Assembly: GCF_000517265.1 (NCBI RefSeq)
Contig: NZ_AYSJ01000008.1
Span: 39,869-103,868 of the forward strand
DNA: 64,000 bases
Direction of reading: 5' to 3'
Origin: Photorhabdus khanii NC19
GTDB taxonomy: Bacteria; Pseudomonadota; Gammaproteobacteria; Enterobacterales; Enterobacteriaceae
The translations under genes were made by a program, and so were the position numbers. The notes below the pieces were generated by a model. It saw only the letters and a program-made list of their open reading frames with translations, searched no databases and was not told where the DNA came from. Below, piece after piece: positions 61,433-64,000 of this stretch. The first letter of the stretch is position 1. Every line of letters begins with the position of its first letter.

Positions 61433-62218
61433 TTAGCCCACCTTCTCTAAAATTTCTTCTAACACCGCCTCAACCTCTCTGGCCGCGACATGTCCGTAAC
61501 GCAAATCCCAAACAGGTATCCCATCCGTGGTTGCTGTATCTAATGGTGGACGGTGCATAATTTTGTTTTTAAATAAAAAATCTGGTATTTCTTTTTCCAA
61601 CTTATGCAAAGACTTAGCGTGATTAACTGATCCATCCATATCATTTATAATAATTCCAAGAATGTTCAAATCAGAGTTATACGCTTCTCGAACACCAATT
61701 ATTGTATTTAAAAGACCTTCAACACCGTCAACAGCGAAACCTGATAGCTTCACTGGACATGCCACATGGGTGGACATGACCAACGCAGCCACCAGCTTTC
61801 TGCCGAGGCTAGGCGGACAATCAATCAGCACGTAGTCGTAGTTCTCAAAAAGAGCAGCCAAATGGCGAGCCGGGTTCATTGCTTGATCGAGAGGCACTGC
61901 CTCCATTTCAAACAAATCCGGATCGTTCTTCGGTGTATGAATAAGGTCAGCACCACAAGGGCAGTGCATAACATCAATGCCGTCCAGCTCGTAAGCGAAC
62001 AGCTCAGCGGTTTTTGTTCCAGTGAGGATAGGCTCATAGTCTCCATCCTCCAGCTCTCGTCTGGGGGCCAGTCGAGAGGATGTGTTCCCCTGACCATCCA
62101 TATCCAAGACCAGCACTTTCTTTTTCTTCTGTAACGCCAGATAAAAGGCCTGTTGGATACAGAGGGTACTCTTCCCCACCCCGCCTTTCTGGTTGGCGAA
62201 GCTGATTACTTTTGCCAT
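61433..62218 (-). CDS. parA: Partition ATPase ParA
   Basis: A 261-residue protein from MAKVISFANQKGGVGKSTLC (ATG 62216-62218; an ATG two codons upstream is possible). The deviant Walker A KGGVGKST, the DMDGQGNTSS switch and YVLIDCPPSLGRKLV are typical of small type Ib-like ParA proteins without an N-terminal DNA-binding domain. It moves plasmid copies apart using ATP on the nucleoid. First gene of the parA-parB-HTH operon; a palindrome overlaps its start site. Confidence 0.9.
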   Translation of the reverse strand: MAKVISFANQKGGVGKSTLCIQQAFYLALQKKKKVLVLDMDGQGNTSSRLAPRRELEDGDYEPILTGTKTAELFAYELDGIDVMHCPCGADLIHTPKNDPDLFEMEAVPLDQAMNPARHLAALFENYDYVLIDCPPSLGRKLVAALVMSTHVACPVKLSGFAVDGVEGLLNTIIGVREAYNSDLNILGIIINDMDGSVNHAKSLHKLEKEIPDFLFKNKIMHRPPLDTATTDGIPVWDLRYGHVAAREVEAVLEEILEKVG

Positions 62219-62266
62219 ACCCACCTCAATTTTGGTTTCTTGTAGGTGATTTATACCACCCCCAAA

Positions 62267-62282
62267 CTTTCACATGTGAAAG
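62267..62282. promoter_or_regulatory. 16-bp palindrome, copy 3, on the parA start site
   Basis: CTTTCACATGTGAAAG lies directly downstream of the parA -10 box, where bound protein would block initiation. Confidence 0.65.
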
Positions 62283-62311
62283 ATTGTACATACCATAAAA
62301 TGATACTGCAA
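62283..62311 (-). promoter_or_regulatory. Sigma-70 promoter of parA
   Basis: Minus strand: TTGCAG (62306-62311) and TACAAT (62283-62288) with a 17-base spacer. Confidence 0.65.
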
Positions 62312-62347
62312 TATCTAATTATGGTTCTGTTAAAACAAACTTGAAAC

Positions 62348-62375
62348 AAAAAACGGCCATAAAGGCCGCGTTTTT
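62348..62375. terminator. Bidirectional terminator at the end of the IncA/C-like block
   Basis: CGGCC-ATAAA-GGCCG with A run before and T run after, able to act on both strands. Confidence 0.65.
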
Positions 62376-62498
62376 ACAAGGTTTGTACTGTCAGCGCAGT
62401 TTCTGGGCTGCCCCAAGCCCATTCGCCAATAACTGCTTGGCAGTGCAGAGCCTCGTTCCGGCGTGAACCATTAACCATTACGCATGGCAGCGTTTCTG
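62376..62498. other. Junction between the parA region and the CDI end
   Basis: About 120 bases with no gene. No direct repeat with the left border near 32.1 kb is visible by eye. Confidence 0.35.
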
Positions 62499-62851
62499 TC
62501 AGCCAGTGGACTCTATGCCATTTTCAAAAACATTGAGTTCCAAACCACGGAGCTGCTCACCGGCTTCGCCAGTAGTAGAATCAGTAGTTAAGAGCGCATC
62601 AATAACATTTTTAACACCGTGCAGGGCAGCAAGTGCTTTTAGATAGTTTTGTCCTGGATATTTTGCACCATAGGTCTCATTAAGTGGAATATATGAATAC
62701 CATGTATGCCAATTTGGCTCACTGCTGTTCTCTATGACATGCGAGTCATGAACTGCCTGTGCAGTAGTTGGTTCAATCGAAATCGCCCACTCCCAACCAT
62801 CAGTACTTAAATTAATTTCCGATACTTTTAAAAAAACCCTAGCTAAAATCG
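62499..62851 (-). pseudogene. Orphan fragment downstream of the immunity gene
   Basis: An open minus frame without a good start. It reads STDGWEWAISIEPTTAQAVH, SSEPNWHTWYSYIPLNETYG and ALHGVKNVIDALLTTDSTTG, then TGA at 62499-62501. Its beginning overlaps the terminator of the immunity gene. It is probably the 3' end of another immunity or effector-associated gene, as is usual in arrays behind cdiA. No family recognised. Confidence 0.45.
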
Positions 62852-62860
62852 ACCAGGGTT
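62830..62860 (-). terminator. Terminator after the immunity gene
   Basis: Minus strand: AACCCT ... AGGGTT followed by TTTTT, 17 bases past the stop codon. Confidence 0.6.
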
Positions 62861-62877
62861 ATTTATATTATTGATAC

Positions 62878-63138
62878 TCAATGAAATCCTTTTTCTGGAT
62901 CTATATATGTATATCTATTATCTATTTTTAGGCCAAGTTCATGAGCCAAGGTAATTATTTGAACATATTCTTCTTCTTCAATAGCGACATCATAATCAGC
63001 AATATGATCACATAATGTCTCGAATGCCAATATATTTTCAGAGTAGCTAATATACTCTAGAGCAAAGTCTATTAGTGAAGGATCTAATCGATCCTTTAAC
63101 CTTTCCCCCAATGCTCTAATTTTATCGTTAATCTCCAT
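62878..63138 (-). CDS. MafI-family immunity protein
   Basis: An 86-residue acidic protein (MEINDKIRALGERLKDRLDP, ILAFETLCDHIADYDVAIEE, IITLAHELGLKIDNRY). The LCDHIAD and late LA-ELGL helices match MafI immunity proteins. It starts 9 bases after the EndoU toxin end, the fixed toxin-immunity order. It should bind and block that nuclease. In Neisseria, MafI protects against MafB toxins, some of which carry an EndoU domain. Confidence 0.75.
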   Translation of the reverse strand: MEINDKIRALGERLKDRLDPSLIDFALEYISYSENILAFETLCDHIADYDVAIEEEEYVQIITLAHELGLKIDNRYTYIDPEKGFH

Positions 63139-63147
63139 AATTACCTC

Positions 63148-63999
63148 TTATTTCTTAATTGGCTTCAATGCAGACGATGCAGGATTATTATCAGGGAATG
63201 CTGTGACTATTTTTCCACTAGCGGGTTCATACACCACCCGAACTCTAACATTATCTCGAACTTCCCAAGCAACCCATCTGGCTGGCTTTCCTGCATTTGT
63301 ATATACTCCTCCAGTTCCTGTTTGAGCGTACCATTGAGTCTTTGGTGATGTGGCTATATCACCAATTTCATGAACAACCTTATCTGCCGTCCAATTCTGA
63401 GGGAAAACCGTTTTACCAGGATTTCCAGGGTATAAGTGGCCGCCCTGTGTTGGGCTATCGCCATATAAAATATGTTGTTTTGCCTCTGGTGAAAGAATAT
63501 CAACATACTTCTGATTTGCTGGGCTTATCGTCCCTTTTATAGCAGTATACTCAGACAGTTTACCACCTGTTTCTGCAACAGGGAGTTTATTAACCGGTAA
63601 AAGCACACCAGTAATAACACTACTCAATTGCTCCAGTGCGTTTTGATCTCCCTGATAGGCTTTATTAGCGGTCTCTTTTATTCCGTCCCATGCCTGACCG
63701 TTAACCAGCGACTGGAGGGCGTTAGCCGCACCCTGATTTTTCTTCTTCAGATCATTAATGGCTGTATCGCAATAGGCTGCTCCCATCGTACAACTGCCTA
63801 ATGCTAACGTGGAATCCAGTGCTAGATCGCCTGTAGCAAGAGCGAGATCACCTGCGTCACCTGTTGCCGTTAACACACCATTAACAATCTGGCTGACAGT
63901 ATTCTCCCCTAATTTCTCCCGGACTTTATTTTTCCAGTACTCCGTACTTTCTTTGACGGATTCTCTCGCCTTATCTCCCGCTAATGAATTATTCTCCAC
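63148..63999 (-). CDS. CdiA-type toxin C-terminus with an EndoU nuclease domain (partial)
   Basis: The frame is open at the window edge and begins GTG-GAG-AAT-AAT, that is VENN, the border motif of CDI toxin ends. A pretoxin region with a Cys-containing hydrophobic patch (LALGSCTMGAAYCDTAIN) follows. Then comes the bacterial EndoU domain: HILYGDSPTQGGHLYPGN, FPQNWTADKVVHEIGDIATS, and RVRVVYEPASGKIVTAFP. His in GGHLYPG and the second conserved His are candidate catalytic residues. Known EndoU CDI toxins cleave tRNA in target cells. Either the end of a full cdiA outside the window or an orphan cassette. Confidence 0.8.
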   Translation of the reverse strand: MENNSLAGDKARESVKESTEYWKNKVREKLGENTVSQIVNGVLTATGDAGDLALATGDLALDSTLALGSCTMGAAYCDTAINDLKKKNQGAANALQSLVNGQAWDGIKETANKAYQGDQNALEQLSSVITGVLLPVNKLPVAETGGKLSEYTAIKGTISPANQKYVDILSPEAKQHILYGDSPTQGGHLYPGNPGKTVFPQNWTADKVVHEIGDIATSPKTQWYAQTGTGGVYTNAGKPARWVAWEVRDNVRVRVVYEPASGKIVTAFPDNNPASSALKPIKK

Positions 64000-64000
64000 T

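Overview
The window looks like DNA of an AT-rich gammaproteobacterium of the Morganellaceae, most likely Photorhabdus or Xenorhabdus. The basis is a cluster of five PAS-LuxR regulators, type VI secretion genes, a FimB/MrpI-type recombinase, a CDI-type toxin and many decayed insertion sequences. The genus call is inference. The window has two halves.

Positions 1-33,300 are accessory DNA rich in scars. In order: a toxin-antitoxin pair enclosed by 35-bp terminal inverted repeats (139-1097); a truncated group II intron; a Gly/Ser/Cys-rich small peptide gene and a second copy cut by a Tn3-family remnant (2,199-4,580); a complete abgR / abgA-abgB-abgT set for p-aminobenzoyl-glutamate uptake and cleavage (4,666-10,213); five PAS4-LuxR genes (10,471-14,897); an XRE-like gene with an internal duplication; a tyrosine recombinase; the wreck of what reads as a type IV CRISPR-Cas locus with two repeats (17,083-18,121); tssB-tssC plus a TssK/zinc-ribbon fusion (18,139-21,937); then an IS graveyard (ISKra4-like, TniA/TniB, IS630, ISAs1, IS982) around two pairs of direct repeats and an AbiE-type toxin-antitoxin locus.

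Positions 32,181-62,376 are an IncA/C (IncC)-like plasmid or ICE backbone. It has a truncated rhs, a run of small genes with a primase and a YfbR-like HD protein, a traI-traD-traJ DNA-transfer block (MobH relaxase, VirD4-type coupling protein), topB, a nine-gene minus-strand operon holding a broken cytosine methyltransferase, and a parA-parB-HTH partition operon. Shared control elements tie it together: A-tract boxes flanked by GGGC-type arms before operons (AcaCD-like), three copies of a 16-bp palindrome (one on the parA start site), and repeated hairpins that enclose Shine-Dalgarno sequences in front of the small genes. An IS1182 element splits the block, and no mating-pair-formation genes are visible, so this segment alone cannot build a conjugation apparatus.

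The last 1.5 kb (62,499-63,999) is the 3' end of a contact-dependent-inhibition locus: a VENN-EndoU toxin end, a MafI-type immunity gene and an orphan fragment. All product names come from reading motifs; no database search was run.
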